Source of the DNA: Algoriphagus sp. NG3
Lineage (GTDB): Bacteria > Bacteroidota > Bacteroidia > Cytophagales > Cyclobacteriaceae
Direction of reading: 5' to 3'
Assembly (NCBI RefSeq): GCF_034119865.1
Contig: NZ_CP139421.1
Location: 4,690,501 to 4,754,500 of the forward strand
DNA length: 64,000 nt
The notes beneath the pieces were generated by a model. The model was not told the origin of the DNA and did not search any database. It saw only the letters and a list, made by a program, of their open reading frames with translations. The translations under genes were made by a program, and so were the position numbers. Positions 1 to 8,826 of the stretch are shown piece after piece (within the stretch, counting starts at the first letter, position 1; the number at the start of each line of letters is the position of its first letter).

Positions 1-860
1 TCTTTTATCCCGGAGCTACTGCGGCTATGTTGCAGCATTCCTTTCACTATCGCATCAGCGCGTTTTCCATGATGTGTTATTTTGGCCTCATTACCTTCTA
101 TATCATTTACGATCAATTTGATTTCTTCCAGGTCTCCCTTCTCCAATTCAGCTTTTAGTTCTTCGAGAAGCTCTTTGTTCAACTCAGAAAAGTTGGTGAC
201 AAAATTCAAAGGATTCTGTATTTCATGGGCTATTCCGGCCGTGAGTTCACCTAGGGAAGCCATTTTTTCAGACTGTATAAGTTGGGATTGGGCGGCCTTG
301 AGCTCATGAAGCGTAAGCTCCAACGCTTCTTTCTGAGCAGTGATCTCGGCAGTCCGCTCTGCCACCTGTATCTCCAATTCGTCCTTTAGTTTCTGCGATT
401 GCTTATATTGAAGTTCTTGTTGGGCGGCTTTTATCCGCTCTATTTCTAGCGCTTTTCGTTGCTTTCGATTGATTATAAACTGTGCCACCAGCCAGATCCA
501 TGCAAAAATCGCTGCCGTGCCAAATAATTTCTCCCAAGTATCATAAAAGCCTGGAGCGACCAACTCGGTAAAGTCCTCCAAAACATTTATCACTATGATC
601 GGGAAAAATGCATACACGTAGGGTTTGAGCGGTGAAAAAACATCTCTGTTATAGGCTGCATAGATCAGGTATAGGTTGATGGAATGAGCCAGCCATCGCA
701 AGATCGGCTCAGTACTCGAAAACGAAATCTGTATTACTAAAAAACACCATGCGGCTATAAAACCTTTAAGGAATATGCCTTTCCATTGGGGATAGTGCTG
801 TTTGGTTTGTTCGTTAGTTTGAAGAAATCTAAAAGCAATGATCAGTAGTATATAATCCAT
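1..860 (-). CDS. Membrane-bound sensor histidine kinase, 3' end beyond window
   Basis: Reading leftward from an ATG at 860 gives about 286 residues with no stop before the window edge. The first ~150 residues hold about four hydrophobic segments. A basic, coiled-coil-like linker follows (AERTAEITAQKEALELTLHELK), then the dimerisation/phosphoacceptor region with the H-box GELTAGIAHEIQNPLNF (His is the expected phosphorylation site). The stretch ADAIVKGMLQHSRSSSG closes the visible part and is typical of Bacteroidota kinases of this type. The ATP-binding domain should lie to the left of the window. The signal sensed and the partner regulator cannot be told. The family call is secure; the exact start is likely but not proven. 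Confidence 0.85.
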   Translation of the reverse strand, partial: MDYILLIIAFRFLQTNEQTKQHYPQWKGIFLKGFIAAWCFLVIQISFSSTEPILRWLAHSINLYLIYAAYNRDVFSPLKPYVYAFFPIIVINVLEDFTELVAPGFYDTWEKLFGTAAIFAWIWLVAQFIINRKQRKALEIERIKAAQQELQYKQSQKLKDELEIQVAERTAEITAQKEALELTLHELKAAQSQLIQSEKMASLGELTAGIAHEIQNPLNFVTNFSELNKELLEELKAELEKGDLEEIKLIVNDIEGNEAKITHHGKRADAIVKGMLQHSRSSSGIK

Positions 861-1129
861 AGATGCAGGCTGAAGTAAAAAAGGCTAAGCTCATGGCAAA
901 ATAACAATAATTTCAGTTTCAATGGTAATGTGGCTTTCGCCTCCAAAAAAAATTGGCTGATCAATGTGGAAATTTCATGATTTAAAGTTAGAATGGAATA
1001 CCTCTTAGTTATTCTTGCTTTACGCCATCCGATAGACAGGATAGTACCTGATGCCTTTTGATTTTTCTTTAGCTAGCTTGTAAACTGATAGCAACATTGC
1101 AACAAGCTATTTACCTAATTCAATATTAG

Positions 1130-2458
1130 ATGCGTACTCTGATTATGGCATGTTTTTGTGCCCTACTTCTCTTTCAGCCAGCTTTTTCCCAACAAGAATC
1201 GGAAGAATTCTGGCCTGATGGATCTCCCATCTCCCCCTGGTTCCATGATTATTCAAAAGTCAAGCTGGAAGATTTGGGAAAGCAGTATTTGCTTACTGAC
1301 TTTGGTGTGAAAAATGACAGTACTTTGCTTCAGACTAAGCAAATCCAAGCTGTGATAGACCATGCCTCAGCAGATGGTGGAGGGGTAGTGATTGTCCCAA
1401 GGGGTACTTTCCTTAGCGGGGCGTTGTTTTTTAAGCCAGAAACCCACCTCCACTTGGAGCATGGGGCGGTACTGAAGGGCTCAGATGTTATAGAGGACTA
1501 CCCACTACTACCCTCACGTATGGAAGGGCAAAATCTGGATTATTACGCAGCCCTTGTAAATGCCTACGGGGTCGATGGGTTTACCATTTCCGGCTCTGGC
1601 ACCATAGATGGAAATGGATTGAAGTTTTGGGAGGCTTTTTGGCAGCGGAGAGAAGAGGATCCAAACTGTACCAATCTGGAAGTGTCCAGACCACGTTTAG
1701 TATTTGTCTGGAAAAGTAATGACGTGCAGGTGCAGGATGTCAATCTGATCAATGCGGGTTTTTGGAGCAGCCATTATTATCAATGTAGAAATATTAAGAT
1801 CCTAGATGTACGGATCACTTCACCGCACGAACCTGTGAAGGCACCAAGTACGGATGCCATTGATCTCGACGTAGTGTCCAATGTGCTGATCAAGGGCTGC
1901 TATCTGGCAGTAAATGATGATGCTATTGCGCTGAAGGGAGGAAAAGGCCCTTGGGCGGATGAAGATCCTAATAATGGGGAAAACACTAATATTCTCATAG
2001 AAGACAGTGAATTTGGATTTTGCCATTCAGCATTGACCCATGGAAGCGAATCTATCCACAATAAAAATGTGATCATGAGGAATGTAAAGGTTCAGGATGC
2101 CGTTCGGCTTCTTTGGCTGAAAATGCGACCAGATACCCCTCAACATTATGAATATATCAGGGTAGAGAATATTACAGGACAAGCCAGGAGCTTTATTTAT
2201 GTGAAGCCTTGGACTCAGTTTTTTGATCTCAAGGGCAAGGAGGAAGTTCCAATTTCCTATTCAGACCATATCACGATGAAAAATATAGACCTGGACTGTG
2301 ATATTTTCTTTGACGTGGCGATTACCGAATACGATCGTTTGGCTGATTTTAGCTTCGAAAATCTTAATATCCGTGCTCAAAACGCTGATTTTGAGCCTGA
2401 TTTTGTCAAAGGTTTTGAGGTAAAAAATGTGGTGGTAAATGGTAAAAAACTTGACTGA
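1130..2458 (+). CDS. Glycoside hydrolase family 28 (polygalacturonase-like), secreted
   Basis: The 442-aa protein begins with a signal peptide (hydrophobic run, then PAFSQ around residues 17-21). Its body is a right-handed beta-helix enzyme of the GH28 type. The region near residues 262-264 (NDDAIALKGG) matches the catalytic NTD/DD motifs. The GHG motif appears as a variant, THG, with His at about 304, and LLWLKMRP stands where RIK is expected. Family members cleave pectin-type galacturonan or rhamnogalacturonan in the periplasm or outside the cell. No SusC/SusD pair, pectate lyase or sugar transporter is adjacent, so it is a lone enzyme rather than part of a polysaccharide utilisation locus. 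Substrate is uncertain. Confidence 0.85.
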   Translation: MRTLIMACFCALLLFQPAFSQQESEEFWPDGSPISPWFHDYSKVKLEDLGKQYLLTDFGVKNDSTLLQTKQIQAVIDHASADGGGVVIVPRGTFLSGALFFKPETHLHLEHGAVLKGSDVIEDYPLLPSRMEGQNLDYYAALVNAYGVDGFTISGSGTIDGNGLKFWEAFWQRREEDPNCTNLEVSRPRLVFVWKSNDVQVQDVNLINAGFWSSHYYQCRNIKILDVRITSPHEPVKAPSTDAIDLDVVSNVLIKGCYLAVNDDAIALKGGKGPWADEDPNNGENTNILIEDSEFGFCHSALTHGSESIHNKNVIMRNVKVQDAVRLLWLKMRPDTPQHYEYIRVENITGQARSFIYVKPWTQFFDLKGKEEVPISYSDHITMKNIDLDCDIFFDVAITEYDRLADFSFENLNIRAQNADFEPDFVKGFEVKNVVVNGKKLD

Positions 2459-2518
2459 ACACCTGGTACAAGTAATTCTTAAAATACTGACATTTGCAGG
2501 ATTCTAAACTCCCCGCAA

Positions 2519-2887
2519 ATGAAAGCAATTCTGACAGTCGCACTACTTGTCCTTTCTAACTCTTTTATGACCTTGGCTTGGTACGGGCATCTTAAGTTTG
2601 CTGAATGGAAATGGTTCAGCAAACTTGGGTTGGTTTCGGTTATTTTGATAAGCTGGGGAATTGCCTTGTTCGAATACTGCTTCCAGGTTCCGGCAAATAA
2701 AATGGGCTTTTCAGGAAATGGGGGGCCATTTTCGCTGGTTCAATTGAAAGTCATACAAGAGGTTATTACTTTGGTCGTTTTTATGATTTTCTCACTCCTA
2801 GCTTTCAAAACAGAGACCTTCAGAATAAACCATCTTCTTGGAGCGGTTTTTTTGATTTTGGCCGTTTATTTTTTCTTTAAGAAATAG
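2519..2887 (+). CDS. DMT-type small membrane protein, DUF486 family
   Basis: This 122-aa protein has four hydrophobic segments and almost no soluble part, the usual size of the DUF486 family in the drug/metabolite transporter superfamily. Recognisable family features are the start MKAILTVALLVLSNSFMTLAWYGHL-like opening (shown here only for its first residues), EYCFQVPANK near residue 55, and the segment QLKVIQEVITL. The ATG follows the GH28 stop by 60 bases, and its stop lies 5 bases before the stop of the convergent metallopeptidase gene. Function is unknown; it may work as a small inner-membrane transporter or channel dimer. Confidence 0.8.
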   Translation: MKAILTVALLVLSNSFMTLAWYGHLKFAEWKWFSKLGLVSVILISWGIALFEYCFQVPANKMGFSGNGGPFSLVQLKVIQEVITLVVFMIFSLLAFKTETFRINHLLGAVFLILAVYFFFKK

Positions 2888-2891
2888 GCTG

Positions 2892-3935
2892 TTATAAACT
2901 GGATATGAGCTGATGGATAAATTCCATCTTCTTCACCACAGCACCGCTTACCACAAAGGGATAAGCATCCGGCACCCCCATGCTTCTATTCAGGCTATTA
3001 ATGGCGAAAGAGATAGGAGCCCAGCTTTTGTAGATTCTGCTGAAATTCTTTTCAGCATAAGGGTCGAATTTGAAATTTCCTTTGACTGACTTTTCTTTTA
3101 TTTGAGGTTTCACTGATAGTCCATAATAATAGGCAGTTTCGGCCATATCCATAATATGTAGGTAATGAGCCCAAGTCTCTGCCCAATCCTCCCATGCATG
3201 GGAACATGCATATTGGCTGATGAAATTCTGCTGCCAATTAGCCGGGGCACCTGTTTGATAGTAGGTGGTCAATGCTTCGCCATAATCTCTTCTATCATCC
3301 CCGAATAAATCTCTGAACTTACCGAGCAAGTACTCATTGGTGGCTATCAGCCTATCCCAATAGTAATGCCCAACCTCATGACGGAAATGCCCAATAAGGG
3401 TACGGTATGGTTCTGACATTTGCTTTCTCATCTGCTCCCTATGGACAGAATCAGCTTCTGAGAGCAAAATTGTAATCACCCCATTTGCATGGCCTGTCAT
3501 TATTTTCTGATTTCCTTGGCGGGAAATAAAATCGAAGTGAAGACCTGTCTCTGCATCATCATCCTTGGATGGGGTTGCTAACCCCAATCGTCCAAGTTGA
3601 TAGATCAACCGATGTTTTGCGATTTCCAATTTTTGCCATTTCTTAAAATTTTCCTGATCCGAAAGATCTGGAATCGTGTGGTTTAGCTTACATGCTTTGC
3701 AGAAAGTACTTTCATCTTCTATGGGTATAAGCCAATTGCAAACCCCGAATTCGTGATTTTGACAGTACTTGTAAGTGGACCCGTTTCTGTCTGAAACCAA
3801 CTGCATTTGATTAGGGGCGAAGGTCAGCAGGTTATTTAGCTTGTCTGAATAGCCTGCCAGATACCCACATTTCTCGCAGCTTTGATTTTCAAAATACAGT
3901 GGATGCCCACAGTTTCCGCATTCAAAAATTTTCAT
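2892..3935 (-). CDS. Zinc-ribbon metallopeptidase (Peptidase_Mx-like)
   Basis: The 347-aa cytoplasmic protein starts with Cys-x2-Cys pairs (CGNCG at about 6-10, CEKCG at 20-24) and further cysteines near 58-82 (CQNHEFGVC, CKAC), which suggest an N-terminal zinc-ribbon region. The catalytic zincin motif HEVGH lies at 186-190, followed by YYWDRL. It fits the family of putative zinc-binding metallopeptidases that carry an N-terminal zinc ribbon. No signal peptide is seen. The substrate is unknown. The gene is convergent with the DUF486 gene and stands alone; a 586-base gap separates it from divergent aqpZ. Confidence 0.75.
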   Translation of the reverse strand: MKIFECGNCGHPLYFENQSCEKCGYLAGYSDKLNNLLTFAPNQMQLVSDRNGSTYKYCQNHEFGVCNWLIPIEDESTFCKACKLNHTIPDLSDQENFKKWQKLEIAKHRLIYQLGRLGLATPSKDDDAETGLHFDFISRQGNQKIMTGHANGVITILLSEADSVHREQMRKQMSEPYRTLIGHFRHEVGHYYWDRLIATNEYLLGKFRDLFGDDRRDYGEALTTYYQTGAPANWQQNFISQYACSHAWEDWAETWAHYLHIMDMAETAYYYGLSVKPQIKEKSVKGNFKFDPYAEKNFSRIYKSWAPISFAINSLNRSMGVPDAYPFVVSGAVVKKMEFIHQLISSL

Positions 3936-4521
3936 AAAGTGGAAGTTAGATTATCCATGATAAGGTAAGCACATGAAAACCATCTAAGGGAATGCCATAC
4001 AATATCTTTTCATGTAAATGTTTGAATCTTTTCCAAGTAATGTTCAATCTTGAACCTACTGATTTTTGAAAACAATAGCTTATTGCCGATTTCAGACAGA
4101 CTAGTTATAGCAGCTATGGAAAGTAATAGGTCAGGCCTGCTGAAAAACGGAATAATAGATTAAAAGCTATCATTTTGACTGATTAGCTCATTTTTCATGC
4201 GTGCGGTTTTTCAGCAAGTGCAAGCTTTTTGACGAAAAGAGGTCTTTATCCATGCACCAAAAAAAACCAAAATCGTGATTTTCATGCTAGCCTCAGCTAT
4301 GCCAATGATCCAACGGAATAAACCTGTCGTGTAGAAGCTTTTGGGCAAAATGAACCAGCTACATCCTCCAAAACCAGAAAAGAAAGATGGGGTCTTAAAG
4401 TCCTGAAAACAAAACTATAATCTGTGTATTGATTTTTTATGAATTATAATTTGAAAATTTAGAAATATATACAATAAAATTTTTTTAAATTCAGTCATGT
4501 AACACTAACCCCCAAATTTTT
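3936..4521. other. 586-base intergenic region between divergent genes
   Basis: No open reading frame with coding character was found here on either strand. The region carries one copy of a palindromic repeat (4139-4215). The last ~100 bases before aqpZ are very AT-rich and probably contain its promoter, but I could not pick out a convincing TAnnTTTG box. Confidence 0.5.
4139..4215. repeat. Palindromic interspersed repeat, copy 1
   Basis: The 77-base unit starts with GCTGAAAAACGG and ends with the inverted match GCGGTTTTTCAGC, so it can fold into a hairpin with a long loop. It is clearly related along its whole length to the unit at 6337-6415. Both share the internal string CATTTTGA, then a TGATT and a CATTTTTCA block, in the same order and orientation. 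This looks like a small mobile or REP-like element. Confidence 0.7.
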
Positions 4522-5205
4522 ATGAAAAAACTTGTAGCTGAATTTATTGGAACTCTCTGGCTGGTGCTGGGGGGTTGCGGAAGTGCCGTCTTGGCGGCTG
4601 GTTTTCCCGAACTGGGAATTGGTTTTGTAGGCGTATCGTTTGCTTTTGGTTTGACTGTTTTAACGATGGCCTATGCGATTGGGCATATCTCTGGTTGTCA
4701 CTTGAACCCTGCTGTGACAGTGGGGCTCTGGATCGGTGGGAGATTTGAAAGCAAAGACGTTGTAGGATACATCATCGCCCAAGTGCTGGGTGGCTTGGCA
4801 GGAGCAGGCATCTTGTATCTGATCGTGACCGGAAAAGCCGATTTTGAATTGGGAGGATTCGCTGCGAATGGCTATGGAGAAGCATCCCCTGGTGGATATA
4901 ACCTTACTTCTGCCCTCATTACTGAAGTAGTGATGACCTTTTTCTTCCTGATGATCATTTTAGGATCTACTTACCCAGAAGCACCTGCAGGATTTGCGGG
5001 AATAGCTATTGGACTTGCGTTGGTTCTGATACATTTGATCAGCATACCTGTGACCAATACTTCTGTCAATCCTGCCAGGAGCACCTCCCAGGCTATTTTT
5101 GCCGGAGGCATCTACCTGCAGCAAGTCTGGCTGTTTTGGGTTGCTCCACTTCTGGGAGCTGTTTTAGCAGGAATTGCCTATAAAAAGTTGTCCCCAAATA
5201 AATGA
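4522..5205 (+). CDS. aqpZ: Aquaporin Z, water channel
   Basis: The 227-aa integral membrane protein has six membrane spans and both half-helix signatures: NPA at 62-64 and NPAR at 183-186. The selectivity-filter residues F40, H171, T180 and R186 keep the same spacing as F43, H174, T183 and R189 of E. coli AqpZ. This points to a water-selective channel rather than a glycerol facilitator. The gene stands alone with its own upstream AT-rich region; the next gene starts 64 bases downstream and may be separately transcribed. Confidence in function is high. Confidence 0.93.
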   Translation: MKKLVAEFIGTLWLVLGGCGSAVLAAGFPELGIGFVGVSFAFGLTVLTMAYAIGHISGCHLNPAVTVGLWIGGRFESKDVVGYIIAQVLGGLAGAGILYLIVTGKADFELGGFAANGYGEASPGGYNLTSALITEVVMTFFFLMIILGSTYPEAPAGFAGIAIGLALVLIHLISIPVTNTSVNPARSTSQAIFAGGIYLQQVWLFWVAPLLGAVLAGIAYKKLSPNK

Positions 5206-5268
5206 TTTGTGAAAAAAAGTTAAATCTTTGTAGAAAGAAAGATTTAATGTCACTTAACCTTTATTAAA

Positions 5269-5739
5269 ATGAAATATTTCAAGATTTTATTTCTAGTAAT
5301 GTGTTTAGGCTTTGCAAGTGCCTTGGAAAGCAATGCACAGGAGGTAGGTATCAGGTTTGGCAATTTTTCAGGAAATAACGTTGCCTTAGATGCGGTATTT
5401 GGATTAGGACAGTTCAGTAGAGTTCATGCTGATCTTAGCTTCGGCGGAAATGGTGTCGGGCTCGATGCGCTTTGGAACCCAATTTATCGGCCGGTATCCA
5501 CCAGTGATTTCAAGTATTACTTAGGGTTCGGGCCTTCATTCTATTTTGGTGATCCATTTGCATTTGGTGTAGCTGGTGAGATTGGGATAGAGTATGCCTT
5601 TGTGGATGTGCCTATTGTGATCGGTGCGGATTGGAGACCAAATTTCAGGCTGGTGGAGAATACCGATTTCCTTGCCGATCAGTTTGGGTTGAACATTCGC
5701 TGGAGATTCGGCAATGATGGTAGTAGTAGTACCAAATAA
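5269..5739 (+). CDS. Small outer-membrane beta-barrel-like protein, function unknown
   Basis: The 156-aa protein has a signal peptide (hydrophobic residues 4-20, likely cleavage after SNAQ near 23). Short alternating hydrophobic strands rich in Gly, Phe and Tyr follow, and it ends FGLNIRWRFG before a short serine tail. This pattern suggests an eight-stranded outer-membrane beta-barrel or a periplasmic beta-sandwich. I do not recognise a named family. It stands between aqpZ and a DUF1905 gene with no obvious link to either. Confidence 0.6.
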   Translation: MKYFKILFLVMCLGFASALESNAQEVGIRFGNFSGNNVALDAVFGLGQFSRVHADLSFGGNGVGLDALWNPIYRPVSTSDFKYYLGFGPSFYFGDPFAFGVAGEIGIEYAFVDVPIVIGADWRPNFRLVENTDFLADQFGLNIRWRFGNDGSSSTK

Positions 5740-5875
5740 GTAAATGCCGGGACGGTTTCCTCTCCTGAAAAGGCGCAGATTTATTTCAGAAATACGTCTT
5801 CCGGGTTTTTTAAGCCTGGAAGATGTTTTTGTTCTATATTAGGATGAAATAGCCCATTTCTGAATTGTAATTTTT

Positions 5876-6328
5876 ATGCAATTATTAGTAGAAGGAGAGT
5901 ATTTGCTGGATCGCATGCAGGGCAAAGGCGGCTGGACTTACGTTAAATTTCCCAAGGAAATCTCTGGCTCCAAAGCGTTTGGAATGATGAAAGTTTCTGG
6001 GAGTATAGATGATTTCACGTTTGAGGGAAAGCATCTCATGCCCATGGGAAATGGTTATGTCTTTCTACCTGTGGCCAAAGCCATACGCTCCAAAATCAAA
6101 AAGGAAAAAGGAGATGTAGTGTTTGTCAGACTTTTCAGAAAGGAAGTCCCGAACCATGCACCTCCAGAATTGATTGAATGCCTCAAAGATGATCCTGGTA
6201 AGTGGGAGCTTTTTCAATTACTGCCCGAAACAGATCAACGCCATTGGGTAGAATATATCTATAGCAGTGATCTGATAGATGAGCAGTCGGATAGAATTAT
6301 CAAGCTGCTCCATTCACTCATTCCCTAA
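5876..6328 (+). CDS. DUF1905 / YdeI-OmpD-associated domain protein
   Basis: The 150-aa protein has an N-terminal DUF1905 beta-barrel-like domain (about residues 1-90, including GGWTYVKFPKEI and GNGYVFLPVAKAIR). A helical C-terminal part follows of the YdeI/OmpD-associated type, recognised by PPELIECLKDDP and RHWVEYIYSS. It has no signal peptide and is probably cytoplasmic. The molecular role of the family is not established. It converges with the TonB receptor gene, the pair being separated by palindromic repeat copy 2. Confidence 0.75.
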   Translation: MQLLVEGEYLLDRMQGKGGWTYVKFPKEISGSKAFGMMKVSGSIDDFTFEGKHLMPMGNGYVFLPVAKAIRSKIKKEKGDVVFVRLFRKEVPNHAPPELIECLKDDPGKWELFQLLPETDQRHWVEYIYSSDLIDEQSDRIIKLLHSLIP

Positions 6329-6336
6329 TAGCGTAA

Positions 6337-6415
6337 GCTGCAAAAAACGAGTAATAAATCAATAGCTTTCATTTTGAATGATTCTCCCATTTTTCAAGCG
6401 AACGGTTTTTTAGCA
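6337..6415. repeat. Palindromic interspersed repeat, copy 2
   Basis: This 79-base unit begins GCTGCAAAAAACGA and ends AACGGTTTTTTAGCA, an imperfect inverted pair. It aligns along its full length with the copy at 4139-4215. It sits exactly between two convergent genes (stops at 6328 and 6424), so it may also act as a bidirectional terminator. Copy 1 is not in such a position, which argues that the repeat spread by itself. Confidence 0.7.
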
Positions 6416-6423
6416 ATCCCTCA

Positions 6424-8826
6424 TTAGAAATCTACTATTATTCCGATAGTCGGTAGGATAGTGCCTGCGGGGTTTTGCAGGTATTTGAGCTGGTATCGGC
6501 TGGGGTCATTCGGATCCACCAGAATATTACCTGAATTATCGCGCACTGGAACCAACAAAGGAGGCTGTTCTGCCTGGTAATTATATGCGTTTTGTATATC
6601 CACATACCAATTGAGGCTCCATTTCGGGAAGTAGTACTTTTTATCCAGCCTCAGATCCATCTGATGAAAACCCTTCAGCCGGACGGCATTGATCTGGGAA
6701 TAATCAAGTATAGGCTGGTTTCTTAGATCCCAACTGCTGATCAGGCTTGATGCCTCATAATCGTATGGGGTATAGGGAGTTCCTCCCAGGTATCTCCACC
6801 TGGCACCGATTTCCCAATTATTCCCAAAACGTTTTCCTGCCGTAAGACTTACAATGATGCGGTTGTCCCAGGACGAGGGGATAAAACCCTCCGTGTTAGG
6901 ATTGGTGAATTCACTTCGCACCAAAGTCAGCGCAGCAATGCCGTAAAAGTCATTGAAAAGACGCTGCTGTGCAAGCACCTCCAAGCCGTAAGCTCTTCCT
7001 TGCGAGTTGCTTTCTACTGGTTCATTGCCTATCACCCCAAAGTCCGCCCCTAGGTTGGCCAAGGATATGCCATTGCGTACTGACGATGGATAATTGCTGT
7101 ATTTCTTATAAAATACCTCTGCAGTAAAACGGCGGTTTTTGTCAGGAACCAGCAGTTCTATTCCTGTTATTAGCTGGGAGTTCCGGATATATCTTACGTC
7201 AGTTAGTTGATTGATCAGTTCCCCGTCGTTCTCCTGATAACCTAGGACTGTGTAGGAGGGTTTTTGATAGTAGATCCCTGCATTGGCCGTGGCAAAGAGA
7301 TTTGGCTTTAGCTGATAGGAAAAGGAGACCCGTGGACTGACCTGGTTTAATGGGTTTTTTGCTGTTTTGGCAAAATCTCCCCCATCCATGCGGATACCAC
7401 CGGAAATCAGTAAGCGCTCTTGGTAGAAATTCTTGCTTGCAGAGATAAATGCCCCGTAGAGATTATAATTGGTCGTGGATTCCACATTGATCACCTCACC
7501 GCTGCTGGCAAGTGTAGATCTGTCGAAATTCTTAATGTAGTACCGCGAGTATTCATAATTGACCCCATACTTTACTGTGAATCCGTCTTTGAAAATGCTG
7601 TTCTCTGCACGAAATTTATTCTCAGATTCCTGGGAGAGGTAATTAAAGAGCAAATTGTCCGGTGAACTTTCGTCGTTGCCAGCATATTTTTCCGAATAAT
7701 TATTCAGCATATTTCTACTGAGCACAAAAGTCCAGAATCCATTTTCCCGAAAACGCTTCAATTTCATACCGGTAGTATAATTCCACTGATTTTGAATTGG
7801 CAGTACATCCAGCAGATATAGCCGGTTTTCCAGTTCTTCTTCGGATTCCCCGTCAGGGAGGTTTTGGTTTAACACAAACTTATCGATGGCTCCCACTCCC
7901 AGAAAAGTCAGTTCCGTTTTATCGTTGAGTTTTGTGGTGGTTTTTAGCTGGAAATCATTGAAAGTGGGTAAAAATGGCAAATCCAGTAATTTGAATAGTC
8001 CTTGCAGATATGATCTCCTGGCGGAAAGCAGGTAGGTGGTCTTTTCTCCTATTGGGCCTTCGTTTGAAAGTGTGAGTTCTGATGCACCCACGGTGAGTTG
8101 GGTAGCCATCTTGTCCCTTCGTCCCTCTTTGAGCTGAAACTCAAAAAAAGAGCTCATGGCATCCATTCTGTTTGCAGGAAACCCTCCAGCGATCAGGTCC
8201 ACATTTTTGATCAGGTTTACATTCAATATCCCTACCGGACCGCCTGAGGAGCCTTGGGTGGCAAAGTGATTGATCACCGGAACCTCAATCTCATCGATAA
8301 AGAACTTATTCTCATTTGGGGCTCCACCACGGATCAGAATATCATTTCTGAAACTCGGGGTACTGGCCACACCGGGAAGCGCTTGGATTACACGGGAAAT
8401 ATCCCGGTTTCCACCTGGATAGCGCTCTATTTCGTTCGCATTGAGCTTCCTTACAGAAAGCGGTGTTTCTTCAGAGCGGGAAAATTCAGAGCTTACCACT
8501 ACCTCCGAAAGCTCCGAGGTCTCCTCCTGAAGTTCAAAATCCAATTGTACAGAGCGGGATAAAGTGACTTGGATCTCAAACGCGGTTTTGGGCTTAAACC
8601 CTACAAAACTTGCCTTTACATTATATAATCCTGCCGGAACATCGGTGATTTCATAGAGACCATTTTCATCTGAAATCGCACCTAATTCGGTATTTAAAAC
8701 AATAACATTTGCAAATGCTACAGGTTGGTTGTTTACCGGATTACGGACTTTCCCCCGGATGATTCCTTGTGAAAAAACGTTTAATGAATTTAATAGAATG
8801 AAAAATACTAAAAGAGTGATCCTCAT
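6424..8826 (-). CDS. TonB-dependent receptor with carboxypeptidase-regulatory N-domain
   Basis: The 800-aa outer-membrane transporter has a signal peptide (1-20). A carboxypeptidase-regulatory-like beta-sandwich spans about 22-105 (GKVRNPVNNQPVAFANV). A plug domain follows at about 115-235 (SRVIQALPGVAS, ILIRGGAPNENKFFIDEIEV), then a barrel to the C-terminal phenylalanine (IGIIVDF). Its ATG overlaps the crtW stop in a TAATG arrangement, so translation is likely coupled to the carotenoid gene upstream. No SusD-like lipoprotein is present. The substrate is unknown; the operon position raises the possibility of a role in light- or stress-linked uptake. Confidence 0.9.
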   Translation of the reverse strand: MRITLLVFFILLNSLNVFSQGIIRGKVRNPVNNQPVAFANVIVLNTELGAISDENGLYEITDVPAGLYNVKASFVGFKPKTAFEIQVTLSRSVQLDFELQEETSELSEVVVSSEFSRSEETPLSVRKLNANEIERYPGGNRDISRVIQALPGVASTPSFRNDILIRGGAPNENKFFIDEIEVPVINHFATQGSSGGPVGILNVNLIKNVDLIAGGFPANRMDAMSSFFEFQLKEGRRDKMATQLTVGASELTLSNEGPIGEKTTYLLSARRSYLQGLFKLLDLPFLPTFNDFQLKTTTKLNDKTELTFLGVGAIDKFVLNQNLPDGESEEELENRLYLLDVLPIQNQWNYTTGMKLKRFRENGFWTFVLSRNMLNNYSEKYAGNDESSPDNLLFNYLSQESENKFRAENSIFKDGFTVKYGVNYEYSRYYIKNFDRSTLASSGEVINVESTTNYNLYGAFISASKNFYQERLLISGGIRMDGGDFAKTAKNPLNQVSPRVSFSYQLKPNLFATANAGIYYQKPSYTVLGYQENDGELINQLTDVRYIRNSQLITGIELLVPDKNRRFTAEVFYKKYSNYPSSVRNGISLANLGADFGVIGNEPVESNSQGRAYGLEVLAQQRLFNDFYGIAALTLVRSEFTNPNTEGFIPSSWDNRIIVSLTAGKRFGNNWEIGARWRYLGGTPYTPYDYEASSLISSWDLRNQPILDYSQINAVRLKGFHQMDLRLDKKYYFPKWSLNWYVDIQNAYNYQAEQPPLLVPVRDNSGNILVDPNDPSRYQLKYLQNPAGTILPTIGIIVDF

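Noticed and set aside
6424..8826. SusC/SusD polysaccharide utilisation locus
   Set aside because: No SusD-like gene follows the TonB receptor, and the GH28 gene is far away and unlinked.
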